Shown in pieces: positions 1 through 8,423 of a stretch of DNA of 64,000 bases. This stretch comes from Arcticibacter svalbardensis MN12-7 (GTDB lineage: Bacteria > Bacteroidota > Bacteroidia > Sphingobacteriales > Sphingobacteriaceae). The stretch is taken from the NCBI RefSeq assembly GCF_000403135.1, contig NZ_AQPN01000078.1, forward strand, positions 1 to 64,000. The letters run 5' to 3'. Each line of letters opens with the position of its first letter. Position 1 is the first letter of the stretch. A program made the translations under genes and the position numbers. The notes under the pieces were generated by a model, which saw only the letters and a program-made list of their open reading frames with translations, was not told the DNA's origin and ran no database searches.

Positions 1-123
1 TTTAGAATATCCACGGCTGATGCAAAACTATTGATTTTAATACGCTTTTAGTCATAATGCACCTTTAACACTTGTTATCCTATATAAGGGATGGCTGATA
101 TGCTAAAATATCATTACTATTTC

Positions 124-131
124 TTAATTTG
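124..131 (+). promoter_or_regulatory. -7 promoter element for holB
   Basis: TTAATTTG matches the Bacteroidota -7 consensus TAnnTTTG at 7 of 8 positions and ends four bases before the ATG at 136. Transcription would then begin at or beside the start codon, so the message would be nearly leaderless. This also favours the ATG at 136 over the upstream in-frame ATG at 91. Confidence 0.4.
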
Positions 132-135
132 CACG

Positions 136-1280
136 ATGCTGTTTAGTGAAATTGTAGGACAGAAGGAAATTAAGCAACAGTTAATACAGACAGTTGCGGA
201 GCAGAGGGTGAGCCATGCCAGATTGTTTCTGGGTCCTGAAGGATCTGGGAGTCTTGCACTTGCGCTTGCTTATGCGCAATATGTTTCCTGTGAGAACCGC
301 AGTCCGGAAGATAGTTGTGGGGTCTGCGCTTCTTGTCGGAAGTACAGTCGTCTCATCCATCCGGATCTTCACTTTTCGTATCCCTTCTTCGCCAAGAAGC
401 CAGACGAAACAGCGCTTAACTTTATTCAGGAATGGCGCGAAGCTTTTCTTAAAAACCCGTATCTGAATCTGGATGAGTGGCGTCATCAGCTTGATGCGGA
501 AAATAAACAGGCAAATATTAATATTGCGGAATGCCATCAGATTATTCGGAAGCTGAGTTTAAAACCCTTTGAATCGGAATATAAGGTGCTGATCATGTGG
601 CTTCCTGAGTATCTGGATAAGGAAGGAAATGCACTACTGAAGGTGATTGAGGAGCCGCCACAAAAGACACTTTTTTACTGGTAGCTCAAAATCAGGATCA
701 GATTTTAAATACAATCCTCTCCCGTACTCAGCTGATGAAGATTAACCGCCTGAGCGATGAGGAAGTGAAACACCATCTGGTTGATCAGATGCAGGTGCCT
801 GAATTGCAGGCCTCGCGGATCGCTTATTTAAGTGAAGGAAATATACAGATGGCTCTGCAGTTGAGCAAAGAGGATAATGGCAATGCTTTTGGCGACTTTA
901 CAGCATGGCTAAGAAACAGCTTTGCGAATAATATGATTGCGCTGATTGATTTTTCGGATGCCGCAGCGAAATGGGGAAGAGAAAATCAGAAGAACTTTTT
1001 GCGGTATGGTACCAAGTTATTACGGGAGGTGATGATGGAATTATCCGGAGCGGATAACCTGATTCATTTGCCACCTAATGAAAAAGAGTTTGTGGTTAAA
1101 TTCAGCAAGAGTGCGACGCTGGCCCAAACTGAAGCTTTAATTAATGAGGTCGAAAAGGCTCATTATCATATTGAACGCAATGCAAACGCTAAAATTTTAT
1201 TTTTAGATGTATCTTTGCAGTTTACTAGAATTCTCAAATTTAAAACGCTCCCTAAGGGGACTCACTATATATATCAATAA
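136..1280 (+). pseudogene. holB: DNA polymerase III delta' subunit (HolB), interrupted by a one-base frameshift
   Basis: This is the clamp-loader delta' subunit, an AAA+ protein that helps load the beta clamp during replication. The first part reads MLFSEIVGQ, a degenerate P-loop (GPEGSG) and a four-cysteine zinc module (CENRSPEDSCGVCASC). The reading frame stops at 682-684 just after the sensor-like segment EEPPQKTLF. The downstream frame, open from about 675 to the stop at 1280, continues with LLVAQNQDQILNTILSRTQ, exactly the expected continuation. Adding one T to the T6 run at 671-676 restores a protein of about 381 residues, a normal family length. The gene is essential in bacteria that have been studied, so a sequencing error, a recent mutation or transcript slippage must be considered. 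ricT begins immediately after its stop codon. Confidence 0.85.
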
Positions 1281-2735
1281 ATGGGATGTGGATCATGTTC
1301 AACGGGTGGCGGCTGCACGCCAGGTGGTTGCAAAAGTAACGGCTCTTGCCTTACAGGTGGATGCAGTAAATTAGACGTATACGATTGGCTATCACATATG
1401 GATTTGCCAACTAACTATAAACCATTTAATATACTTGAGATCAAGTTTAAAGGCTCAAGGAAAGACTTTTATATCAACCACGATAACGCATATCTGGAGA
1501 TGGGAGACCTTGTTGTTGTGGAAACGACTACTGGGGGATACGATGTCGGCCACATATCTTTAACGGGTGAATTAGTCCGTATGCAGATCAAAAAGAAGCA
1601 TACAAAGATGGAGGAAATAACCCGCAAGGTGATTAGAAGGGCTACTCCTGCTGATGTGGACAAATGGAAAGCGGCCAAAGACATGGAGTGGGAAACGATG
1701 CATAAAGCACGTACACTGGCATTAACGCTGGGCCTTTCCATGAAGATCAGTGATGTGGATTACCAGGGGGATAAAACGAAAGCTACTTTCTACTATACTG
1801 CAGAAGGGCGTGTTGACTTCAGGGAACTGATTAAAAAAATGGCGGAGAGCTTCCGGATTCGCATTGAAATGCGACAGATTGGAATGCGTCAGGAAGCAAG
1901 CAGGCTTGGCGGATTGGGTTCATGCGGACGCGAATTATGCTGCAGTACCTGGCTTACGGACTTCAAAACGGTTTCTACATCGGCTGCCCGTTACCAAAAT
2001 TTATCATTAAATACATTGAAACTGGCTGGTCAGTGTGGTAAACTTAAATGTTGCCTGAACTACGAGCTGGATACTTATATGGATGCGTTGAAGGATATTC
2101 CTGAGGACGTAGAACGCCTGGAAACATTGGTAGGAGTGGCTCGTTTGCAAAAAACGGACATCTTTAAAAAGCTGATGTGGTTTAGTTATCCGAATCAGGA
2201 AAGCTGGATTCCAATTGAAATTTCAAGGGTTAAAGACATTCAGAAATTAAATAAAGAGGGTATTAAACCTGATGATTTAAAAGACGAAGCAGCAGAGCTG
2301 GAAACGACTCCTGTGGCTAAGGTGCTCGATTATGAAAACGTGGTAGGGCAGGATAGCATTACCCGTTTGGACGAGCGACAGGCTAAAAAGAAGAAAAAGC
2401 GGACGAATAAAAACAAGCCAAAGACTGAGGGTGATGCCGGAGTAACGGCTGAGGGTACTCCTGCACCTGTTGTGCAGCGTGCGGTTCAGAACAACCCCCG
2501 ACAACCTGCAAAACAGGGCAATCAACAAGGGCCTAAAAAGGTTGAACCGCAAGGCAATACGCAACCTGCAGGCACTCAACCTCCTCATACAACTAAACCT
2601 GTTGTGGTTTTAAAGAAGGAGCAACCGGCTGGAGAGCCTGTTGAAAAGACTGCGGAAACTAAGAAAGCAAATGCAAACCGTCACTTCCGAAGGAATAAAA
2701 ACAGTAATAACAAGCCCAGGCCTAATGCAGAATAA
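1281..2735 (+). CDS. ricT: PSP1-domain protein, RicT (YaaT) family
   Basis: This belongs to the PSP1/RicT family; in Bacillus RicT is part of a Fe-S-binding complex that acts with RNase Y on mRNA maturation, and the role in Bacteroidota is not settled. The first 28 residues form an unusual Gly/Cys-rich head. The conserved core holds the two cysteine motifs CGRELCC (about residue 214) and CGKLKCC (about residue 255), which are likely metal or Fe-S ligands. The last 120 or so residues are a Lys/Asn/Pro/Gln-rich, probably disordered tail. The start codon directly follows the holB stop, and the end overlaps gldH by 11 bases, so the three genes look like one operon. The family assignment is firm; the function is inferred. 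Confidence 0.88.
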   Translation: MGCGSCSTGGGCTPGGCKSNGSCLTGGCSKLDVYDWLSHMDLPTNYKPFNILEIKFKGSRKDFYINHDNAYLEMGDLVVVETTTGGYDVGHISLTGELVRMQIKKKHTKMEEITRKVIRRATPADVDKWKAAKDMEWETMHKARTLALTLGLSMKISDVDYQGDKTKATFYYTAEGRVDFRELIKKMAESFRIRIEMRQIGMRQEASRLGGLGSCGRELCCSTWLTDFKTVSTSAARYQNLSLNTLKLAGQCGKLKCCLNYELDTYMDALKDIPEDVERLETLVGVARLQKTDIFKKLMWFSYPNQESWIPIEISRVKDIQKLNKEGIKPDDLKDEAAELETTPVAKVLDYENVVGQDSITRLDERQAKKKKKRTNKNKPKTEGDAGVTAEGTPAPVVQRAVQNNPRQPAKQGNQQGPKKVEPQGNTQPAGTQPPHTTKPVVVLKKEQPAGEPVEKTAETKKANANRHFRRNKNSNNKPRPNAE

Positions 2736-3210
2736 AGGATGGCGCCTATATGCAGTCCTGATTTTTATATGTTTATCGGGTTTGCAGGGTTGTGAAGAAA
2801 ATGCGGTGGTCGATGTCAATACAAGTATGGATAATGGATCATGGGGTTATGATAAAAAGATTAATGTGCCGGTGCAGATTACTGATGCATCAAAGTTATA
2901 TAACCTGTATTTTAATTTAAGGCATACGAGTAATTACCAGTATTCGAATATTTTTGTGCTGATCCACCAAAAGGCAAAGGGATTAAAGACGATTACAGAG
3001 CGCAAGGAGTTTAAACTGGCCTACCCCGACGGGGAATGGCTGGGAAGTGGTACAGGTAATTTTTATTCGTATCAGCTCCCTTTTAGAAAGGATTACAAAT
3101 TCCCTTCCGCTGGAACGTATGTGTTTGAAATTGAACAAAATATGCGCGACAATCCCCTCAAAGAAATTATCGATGTGGGGTTGCGGGTAGAACCGGTAGC
3201 TGCAAATTAA
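2725..3210 (+). CDS. gldH: Gliding motility lipoprotein GldH
   Basis: The protein has 161 residues. A lipoprotein signal peptide ends in LQGC, with the lipidated cysteine at residue 23, so the mature protein is membrane-anchored. The rest resembles GldH (NVPVQITDASKLYNLYFNLRH and a C-terminal IEQNMRDNPLKEIIDVGLRVE segment). GldH is needed for gliding in Flavobacterium and is also kept in many non-gliding Bacteroidota, so motility cannot be concluded. The ATG at 2725 was chosen because it starts the signal peptide; the longer frame back to 2641 would lie inside ricT and bury the signal sequence. The order holB-ricT-gldH is common in the phylum. Confidence 0.85.
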   Translation: MQNKGWRLYAVLIFICLSGLQGCEENAVVDVNTSMDNGSWGYDKKINVPVQITDASKLYNLYFNLRHTSNYQYSNIFVLIHQKAKGLKTITERKEFKLAYPDGEWLGSGTGNFYSYQLPFRKDYKFPSAGTYVFEIEQNMRDNPLKEIIDVGLRVEPVAAN

Positions 3211-3224
3211 TGTATTCTTAAAAT

Positions 3225-3240
3225 TGTGATCACTATCACT
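3225..3240 (+). promoter_or_regulatory. CRP-like palindrome upstream of yifB
   Basis: TGTGA-N6-TCACT is one base away from the CRP/FNR-family half-site pair TGTGA-N6-TCACA. It lies 50 bases before the yifB start. Whether a CRP-family regulator of this organism uses such a site is unknown. Confidence 0.25.
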
Positions 3241-3290
3241 TTTCTTATAATTCCAACATTGTAGATTTACCCGGCATACCCAATTATACC

Positions 3291-4829
3291 ATGCCGATAA
3301 AAACCTTTTCAAGTGCTGTCTTTGGAATAGAGGCTACAACTATAACTATTGAAGTCAATATTACCAGTGGAACCCGTTATTATATAGTGGGTCTCCCAGA
3401 TACGGCTGTGCGGGAGAGTCTGCTTCGCATAGAAAGTGCTATTGTTACCAGTGGATATCGCATGCCGAGGCAAAAGATCCTGGTTAATATGGCCCCTGCT
3501 GATATTCGTAAAGAGGGTTCTTCCTATGATCTGGCCATTGCTGTTGCCATCCTATGTGCTTCTGAACAAATCGACGCGAGCTTGCTTGATCAGTATATGA
3601 TTCTGGGTGAGCTTTCCCTAGATGGCGCTATTCAACCGATCAGAGGTGCATTGCCTGTTTCTATTCAGGCCAGACAGGAAGGATTTAAGGGTTTGATCCT
3701 TCCTAAATTAAATGCCAGGGAAGCGGCTATTGTGAATAATATAGATGTGCTGGGGGTGAATAACCTGACTGAGGTTCTTGACTTTTTGAAAGGCTCGCTT
3801 TTGTTGAAGCCTACTGTAGTAGATACGAGGGAAGAGTTTTATAATAACATTTGCAATTATGAGTCTGACTTTTCGGATGTAAAAGGACAGGAAAATATTA
3901 AAAGAGCATTGGAAATTGCTGCTGCCGGTGGTCATAATGCGATCTTAATTGGTCCCCCGGGATCAGGGAAAACCATGCTGGCTAAGCGGTTGCCCAGTAT
4001 ATTGCCTCCGTTGAATCTTCAGGAAGCTCTTGAAACTACGAAAATTCATTCAGTGGCTGGTAAACTTGCTGCTGCTGATTCTTTAATCACTGTAAGGCCT
4101 TTCCGCTCGCCTCATCATACGATTAGTGATGTGGCATTGGTTGGTGGGGGCGCTTATCCGCAACCGGGAGAGATTTCCTTATCGCATAATGGTGTGCTGT
4201 TTTTGGATGAACTTCCTGAATTTAAGCGTTCGGTGCTTGAAGTGATGCGACAGCCGCTGGAGGAACGTAAAGTAACGATATCCCGTTCGAAGCTTTCGGT
4301 GGAATATCCGGCTAGTTTTATGCTTATCGCTTCAATGAACCCCTGCCCATGTGGGTTTTATAATCATCCTGAAAAGGAGTGTACTTGTCCGCCAGGTGCT
4401 GTTCAGAAATACTTAAGTAAGGTATCGGGACCATTGCTGGATCGGATTGATCTGCATGTGGAGGTTACTCCTGTTAATTTTACGGAACTGGCATCGGAGA
4501 GTAAAGCGGAAAGCAGTGCGGAGATTAGGCAACGCGTGATTAAAGCGCGAGAGATTCAGGAAATCCGGTTTAAGGAGATCCCAGATGTGTATTGCAACGC
4601 GCAGATGGGATCGAAAACGGTGAGGAAGCTTTGTAAAATAACGGAAGCTGGACAGCTTTTACTCAAAAAGGCGATGGAAAAACTGGGCTTATCAGCCAGG
4701 GCTTACGACCGGATTTTGAAGGTTTCGAGGACTATTGCGGATCTGGCGGGTTCGGAGGAGATTCGGATAGAACATCTGGCGGAAGCAATCCATTACAGGA
4801 GTCTGGACCGGCAGGGTTGGGCGGGGTAA
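3291..4829 (+). CDS. YifB/ComM family Mg-chelatase-like AAA+ ATPase
   Basis: The protein has 512 residues, the normal family length. An N-terminal Lon-protease-like/ChlI fold (about 1-170) is followed by an AAA+ module with Walker A GPPGSGKT at about 221-228 and Walker B GVLFLDELPEF near 303. A cysteine cluster (CPCG...CTCPP) lies near 350, and a C-terminal Mg-chelatase helical domain ends the protein. In Haemophilus and Vibrio, ComM is a helicase that promotes branch migration during natural transformation; the role here is not known. The frame overlaps the extreme 5' end of the open msrA frame, but the preferred msrA start lies beyond its stop. Confidence 0.9.
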   Translation: MPIKTFSSAVFGIEATTITIEVNITSGTRYYIVGLPDTAVRESLLRIESAIVTSGYRMPRQKILVNMAPADIRKEGSSYDLAIAVAILCASEQIDASLLDQYMILGELSLDGAIQPIRGALPVSIQARQEGFKGLILPKLNAREAAIVNNIDVLGVNNLTEVLDFLKGSLLLKPTVVDTREEFYNNICNYESDFSDVKGQENIKRALEIAAAGGHNAILIGPPGSGKTMLAKRLPSILPPLNLQEALETTKIHSVAGKLAAADSLITVRPFRSPHHTISDVALVGGGAYPQPGEISLSHNGVLFLDELPEFKRSVLEVMRQPLEERKVTISRSKLSVEYPASFMLIASMNPCPCGFYNHPEKECTCPPGAVQKYLSKVSGPLLDRIDLHVEVTPVNFTELASESKAESSAEIRQRVIKAREIQEIRFKEIPDVYCNAQMGSKTVRKLCKITEAGQLLLKKAMEKLGLSARAYDRILKVSRTIADLAGSEEIRIEHLAEAIHYRSLDRQGWAG

Positions 4830-4891
4830 AAAGGTTACATTATCCTGATTTTGGCGCAACAATGTTTTATTTTTTTCAACGTTTAACCATC

Positions 4892-5530
4892 ATGAACGTC
4901 ATTAAATTAGCAATCGCAACCCTGGCATTTAGTTCTATGCTGGCATGTAATTCCTCCGGCCAGCAGAAGGGTACTACGGAGATCAAGGTGAAGGATGGAA
5001 AAGCGAAATCAGTTGCTGCATTTGCAGAGGGATGCTTCTGGTGCTCTGAGCATATTTTCGAAGAGCTGGCAGGTGTGGATTCTGCCGTTTCAGGTTATGC
5101 AGGGGGACATACCAAGAACCCAACTTATGAAGAGGTTTGTACCGAGAAGACCGGACATGCTGAAACAGTGCTTGTTTATTTTAATCCTAAAATCATTTCT
5201 TACTCACAGCTTCTGGATGCCTTTTTCCAGTCGCATGACCCTACTACTTTAAATCAACAGGGTCCTGATGTGGGTCCTTCTTATCGCTCCGCTATATTTT
5301 ATACCGATAAAGAACAGGAAATACAAGCCACAGAAGCCATTAAAAAGTGGACTCCTAAGTTCGAGAAAACGATCGTAACAGAGGTGGCACCACTAACTAC
5401 TTTTTACAGGGCGGAAGAGTATCATCAGAACTATACTTCAGAGAACCCCTATAATTCATATGTGAGGGCTGTTTCATTACCCAGGTTTGACAAGTTTCAG
5501 CGGGCCTGTAAGCTGAAAATGAAGAACTAG
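4892..5530 (+). CDS. msrA: Peptide-methionine (S)-S-oxide reductase MsrA, predicted lipoprotein
   Basis: The enzyme reduces methionine-S-sulfoxide in proteins. The active-site motif GCFWC lies at about residues 46-50, followed by YAGG and the EYHQNY segment near the C-terminus, all hallmarks of MsrA. The N-terminus reads as a lipoprotein signal (hydrophobic stretch ending SSMLAC), so the enzyme is probably exported and membrane-anchored, repairing envelope proteins. The ATG at 4892 was chosen because it starts that signal; in-frame ATGs at 4817 and 4862 would place about 10-25 extra residues before it. No MsrB domain is fused. Confidence 0.9.
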   Translation: MNVIKLAIATLAFSSMLACNSSGQQKGTTEIKVKDGKAKSVAAFAEGCFWCSEHIFEELAGVDSAVSGYAGGHTKNPTYEEVCTEKTGHAETVLVYFNPKIISYSQLLDAFFQSHDPTTLNQQGPDVGPSYRSAIFYTDKEQEIQATEAIKKWTPKFEKTIVTEVAPLTTFYRAEEYHQNYTSENPYNSYVRAVSLPRFDKFQRACKLKMKN

Positions 5531-5544
5531 GCATTTTATTTTCT

Positions 5545-5552
5545 TACATTTG
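5545..5552 (+). promoter_or_regulatory. -7 promoter element for the M16 peptidase gene
   Basis: TACATTTG is a perfect TAnnTTTG match and ends seven bases before the ATG at 5560. The transcript would have almost no 5' untranslated region. No clear -33 TTTG is visible. Confidence 0.5.
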
Positions 5553-5559
5553 CCTGTTC

Positions 5560-6792
5560 ATGGACTACGAGGTTTTTACACTGCCCAACGGCATCAGGTT
5601 ATTATTTAAACCAACTGTTTCTTCTGTATCACATGCCTGTATTATTATTAATACTGGCTCAAGGGATGAGCCGGAAGAGAAAGATGGTCTGGCACATTTC
5701 ATTGAGCATCTGCTGTTTAAAAAAACAGAGAAAAGAAGCACTAATCAGATTCTGAATTATCTGGAAGCTGTTGGTGGCGACTTAAATGCGTATACAACTA
5801 AAGAATATACCTGCATTCATGCTTCATTTCTTATTCCGTATTTAAAAAAGGCACTTGATCTTTTTGAAGATCTGGTATTTCATTCGCTCTTTCCGGTAAA
5901 GGAAATGGAAAAAGAAAAGGGAGTGATCATGGATGAAATTGCATCGTACCAGGATCAACCAGAGGAAGCCATACAAGATGACTTTGAAGATTTGTTATTT
6001 TCGGGTCATTCGTTAGGAAGAAATATTCTGGGTTCTGCTGAATCGGTTACTGCTTTTCAACAACAGGATATATTTTCATTTTTAACGGCTAATTACAACA
6101 CGGAAGAAATTGTAGTTGGTGTAAATGGAAACTATACGTCTAGAGAGGTTCAGAAATTATTCATTTCGCTTTTTGAAAACATTCCGGCCAATCGCAATAA
6201 ACCTTGCAGGGTGACACCAAATTATACTCCGCTGACTAAAACGGTCGAAAAATCTATTGCTCAAACACATTGCGTTCTAGGCAACCAGGCTTATTCAATT
6301 CATGATTCAAAAAAAACAGGCTTGCTTGTATTGAATAATATTTTAGGAGGCAACGGAATGAGCTCGATACTTAATTTAATTATCAGAGAAAAGTATGGCA
6401 TTGCTTATACCATTGAATCAAATTTTACGCCGATGTGTGATAGTGGAATATTCTCTATTTACTTCGGTACCGATGCGGAGAAATCGGATAAAGCCCTTAA
6501 ACTGGTGTATAAGCAACTTGCGCTGTTAAGAGACAACAAAATGACTGATCTAAATCTGAGCCGTGCAAAGAAAAAAATAAATGGTCAGATTGCCCTTGGT
6601 GAGGACAACCGTATGGGTCTGATCATCGGAATGTGTAAGAGTCTGATCGATCATGGCAGGGTTGAATCGATTGAAGAGGTCTTTGCTAGGATCAACGCCA
6701 TCACATCCAATGAACTTCTAGAAATTGCAAACGAAATTTTTAACCCGGCAACCATGAGCACACTCACTTTTGTGCCCGATGAGGCTGAATAA
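5560..6792 (+). CDS. M16 family zinc metallopeptidase (pitrilysin-like)
   Basis: The protein has 410 residues. It carries the inverted zinc motif HxxEH as HFIEH at about residues 46-50, followed by a downstream glutamate-rich helix (EKGVIMDEI) that supplies the third ligand. This size fits the single-chain processing-peptidase-like members of the M16 family, which usually dimerise. There is no signal peptide, so it is probably cytoplasmic. Its substrate is unknown. It sits 17 bases before def and may be cotranscribed with it. Confidence 0.88.
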   Translation: MDYEVFTLPNGIRLLFKPTVSSVSHACIIINTGSRDEPEEKDGLAHFIEHLLFKKTEKRSTNQILNYLEAVGGDLNAYTTKEYTCIHASFLIPYLKKALDLFEDLVFHSLFPVKEMEKEKGVIMDEIASYQDQPEEAIQDDFEDLLFSGHSLGRNILGSAESVTAFQQQDIFSFLTANYNTEEIVVGVNGNYTSREVQKLFISLFENIPANRNKPCRVTPNYTPLTKTVEKSIAQTHCVLGNQAYSIHDSKKTGLLVLNNILGGNGMSSILNLIIREKYGIAYTIESNFTPMCDSGIFSIYFGTDAEKSDKALKLVYKQLALLRDNKMTDLNLSRAKKKINGQIALGEDNRMGLIIGMCKSLIDHGRVESIEEVFARINAITSNELLEIANEIFNPATMSTLTFVPDEAE

Positions 6793-6797
6793 TTTAG

Positions 6798-6805
6798 TAA
6801 TTTTA
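6798..6805 (+). promoter_or_regulatory. -7-like element for def
   Basis: TAATTTTA matches TAnnTTTG at 7 of 8 positions and ends four bases before the def ATG, the same geometry seen at other leaderless candidates in this window. It may give def a promoter of its own. Confidence 0.3.
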
Positions 6806-6809
6806 CATC

Positions 6810-7373
6810 ATGAAAATACCTATAGTAGCATATGGCGATCCTGTTCTTCGCAAGAAGGCAGTAGAAATTTCAGCAGATTATCCTAATCTGGGGGAACTCA
6901 TTTCAAATATGTTCGAGACCATGTATAATGCCAGTGGGGTTGGATTAGCTGCGCCACAGGTGGGTCTGTCTATCCGCTTGTTTGTAATTGATCTTTCTGA
7001 TAAAGATGATCCTGGGTATGAAGACTTTAAAAAGGTTTTTATAAATGCAACGATCGTAGAAGAAAAGGGTGTGATCTGGGAATTTAATGAAGGATGTTTG
7101 AGTATTCCTGATATCAGGGAAGATATAAAAAGATTGGATACCGTGACTATATCTTATTACGATGAAAACTGGCAGTTGCGGAATGAAACGTATGACGGAC
7201 TGGGTGCCAGGGCAATACAGCATGAATTCGACCACATTGAAGGAAAGCTTTTTATCGACAAACTAAGTCCGCTTAGAAGAGCGATGTTAAAAAGCAGGTT
7301 TGATGCGATCAAAAAAGGAGCTATTGACGTGGATTATAAAATGAAGTTTCCTATGGCTTCTAAGAGGCGTTAA
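6810..7373 (+). CDS. def: Peptide deformylase
   Basis: The enzyme removes the formyl group from the N-terminal methionine of new proteins. All three family motifs are present: GVGLAAPQVG (about 43-52), EGCLSIP (about 94-100, with the metal-binding cysteine) and QHEFDHIEG (about 136-144, two metal-binding histidines and the catalytic glutamate). The length of 187 residues is normal. Its stop codon abuts the stop codon of the convergent gene at 7374 with no bases between them. Confidence 0.95.
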   Translation: MKIPIVAYGDPVLRKKAVEISADYPNLGELISNMFETMYNASGVGLAAPQVGLSIRLFVIDLSDKDDPGYEDFKKVFINATIVEEKGVIWEFNEGCLSIPDIREDIKRLDTVTISYYDENWQLRNETYDGLGARAIQHEFDHIEGKLFIDKLSPLRRAMLKSRFDAIKKGAIDVDYKMKFPMASKRR

Positions 7374-8009
7374 TTAATTGTTTCCCTTGCCCTTATCTCC
7401 GTTGATGATTTGTTGAATAAAAGAACCCCAGGCAAAAGGATTGAGAAGCGGATTAGCCATCCGCATATTCATCGCTTTATTGGTTAACGCAATATGATTA
7501 TTCTGGAAATTTACTCCCCGCATTTCCTGTCCATCACGCGGTAAATTCTTTGCCATAGCCATCAGGGAAGAGCGGGTAACATTTTTCTTAGCGATTTCAA
7601 GATCGTCATCTGCAAACTTCAGCGACATGAATTCTTTGGTAAATTCATCCACACTTGCCCAGGGAAGTACGGTTACCATAGGAAGATTGACGACTTCAGC
7701 TTTCATTTTTACAATCACGGTATAACTTTTATCTTCTCTACCTGGGGGAATAACAAGGGCTTCGCGACGGTAACCTACTGAACTAAAAACGATTGTATCA
7801 CCCTCATTTGCAACGAATGAAAAATACCCCTGAAAATTAGCAGAAACCATTTTGTTTTGTTTTGATCTATTCGTAACGGTGACATAGGGAACCACTACAT
7901 TTGAATCTATATTATAGATTATACCAGAAAACTGCACCAGTGGCTTCTCCTGTGCTTGTGTGTAACCGGTTATGAATAATATGATTACTGCGGTGAATAT
8001 TATTTTCAT
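7374..8009 (-). CDS. Exported carboxypeptidase-regulatory-like domain protein
   Basis: The protein has 211 residues with a clear signal peptide (MKIIFTAVIILFITGYTQA). Residues about 25-105 form a carboxypeptidase D regulatory-like beta-sandwich: FSGIIYNIDSN, then TVTNRSKQ, then FQGYFSFVANEGDTIVFSSVGY, the pattern also found at the N-terminus of SusC receptors. The C-terminal half (about 110-211) has no motif I recognise. It is probably periplasmic or surface-exposed. A direct GTTAA repeat lies about 34 bases upstream. The function is unknown; the domain call is good. Confidence 0.8.
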   Translation of the reverse strand: MKIIFTAVIILFITGYTQAQEKPLVQFSGIIYNIDSNVVVPYVTVTNRSKQNKMVSANFQGYFSFVANEGDTIVFSSVGYRREALVIPPGREDKSYTVIVKMKAEVVNLPMVTVLPWASVDEFTKEFMSLKFADDDLEIAKKNVTRSSLMAMAKNLPRDGQEMRGVNFQNNHIALTNKAMNMRMANPLLNPFAWGSFIQQIINGDKGKGNN

Positions 8010-8042
8010 TGATGTAAACGTATCAATAATTGTGCTATATAT

Positions 8043-8062
8043 TCGTTAAATACTGTTAAAAA
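8043..8062. promoter_or_regulatory. GTTAA direct repeat, candidate response-regulator box
   Basis: Two GTTAA half-sites spaced ten bases apart lie here. The 20-mer TCGTTAAATACTGTTAAAAA is identical to one at 60492-60511 in front of the DUF4270 genes. Direct repeats on a 10-11 base period are typical of OmpR/PhoB-family operators. It lies upstream of the reverse-strand gene at 7374-8009. Confidence 0.4.
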
Positions 8063-8066
8063 CCAA

Positions 8067-8099
8067 AAAAAGCGAAACATGTTACATGATTCGCTTTTT
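8067..8099 (-). terminator. Terminator of the mrp-nifU operon
   Basis: Ten-base perfect arms (AAAAAGCGAA and TTCGCTTTTT) enclose a second CATG/CATG pairing. On the reverse strand the hairpin runs into a T tract, so it fits an intrinsic terminator 20 bases after the NifU-like gene. Confidence 0.75.
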
Positions 8100-8118
8100 A
8101 TCCATAGCTTAAATTGTG

Positions 8119-8388
8119 CTAATTTGGCATTACAGCATTAGGATCATCCACATCTGTCAAATTTATAGCTTCTATACCTACAATTTCAGGCACAGATCGC
8201 AGTATTGCTTGCTCTATTCCAGCTTTTAAAGTCATCAGGCTCATCGGACATGAACCACATGATCCGAGTAACCTAAGTCTAACGATATTGTCCGGAGTAA
8301 TTTCTTCAACTGATACATTGCCCCCATCTGCTTCCAGATAAGGCCGGATGCTATCTAATGCGTTTTCTACTCTTTGCAATAAATCCAT
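8119..8388 (-). CDS. NifU-like C-terminal domain protein (Fe-S scaffold)
   Basis: An 89-residue protein made only of the NifU C-terminal/NfuA domain, with the cluster-binding CxxC in GSCGSCPMS at about 41-49. Such proteins accept a [4Fe-4S] cluster and pass it to target enzymes. The open segment DSIRPYLEADGGNV is diagnostic. It follows mrp by 35 bases on the same strand and precedes a strong terminator, so the two Fe-S genes form an operon. Confidence 0.92.
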   Translation of the reverse strand: MDLLQRVENALDSIRPYLEADGGNVSVEEITPDNIVRLRLLGSCGSCPMSLMTLKAGIEQAILRSVPEIVGIEAINLTDVDDPNAVMPN

Positions 8389-8423
8389 AATAATATTTTT
8401 ATAAAATTAAAAAAAATCTTCCA

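Noticed and set aside
671-677. Programmed -1 frameshift signal (TTTTTTA) in holB
   Set aside because: The heptamer looks like a classic slippery site but is out of register with the zero frame (codons CTT TTT TAC), so tandem slippage would not work. No downstream pseudoknot was evident.
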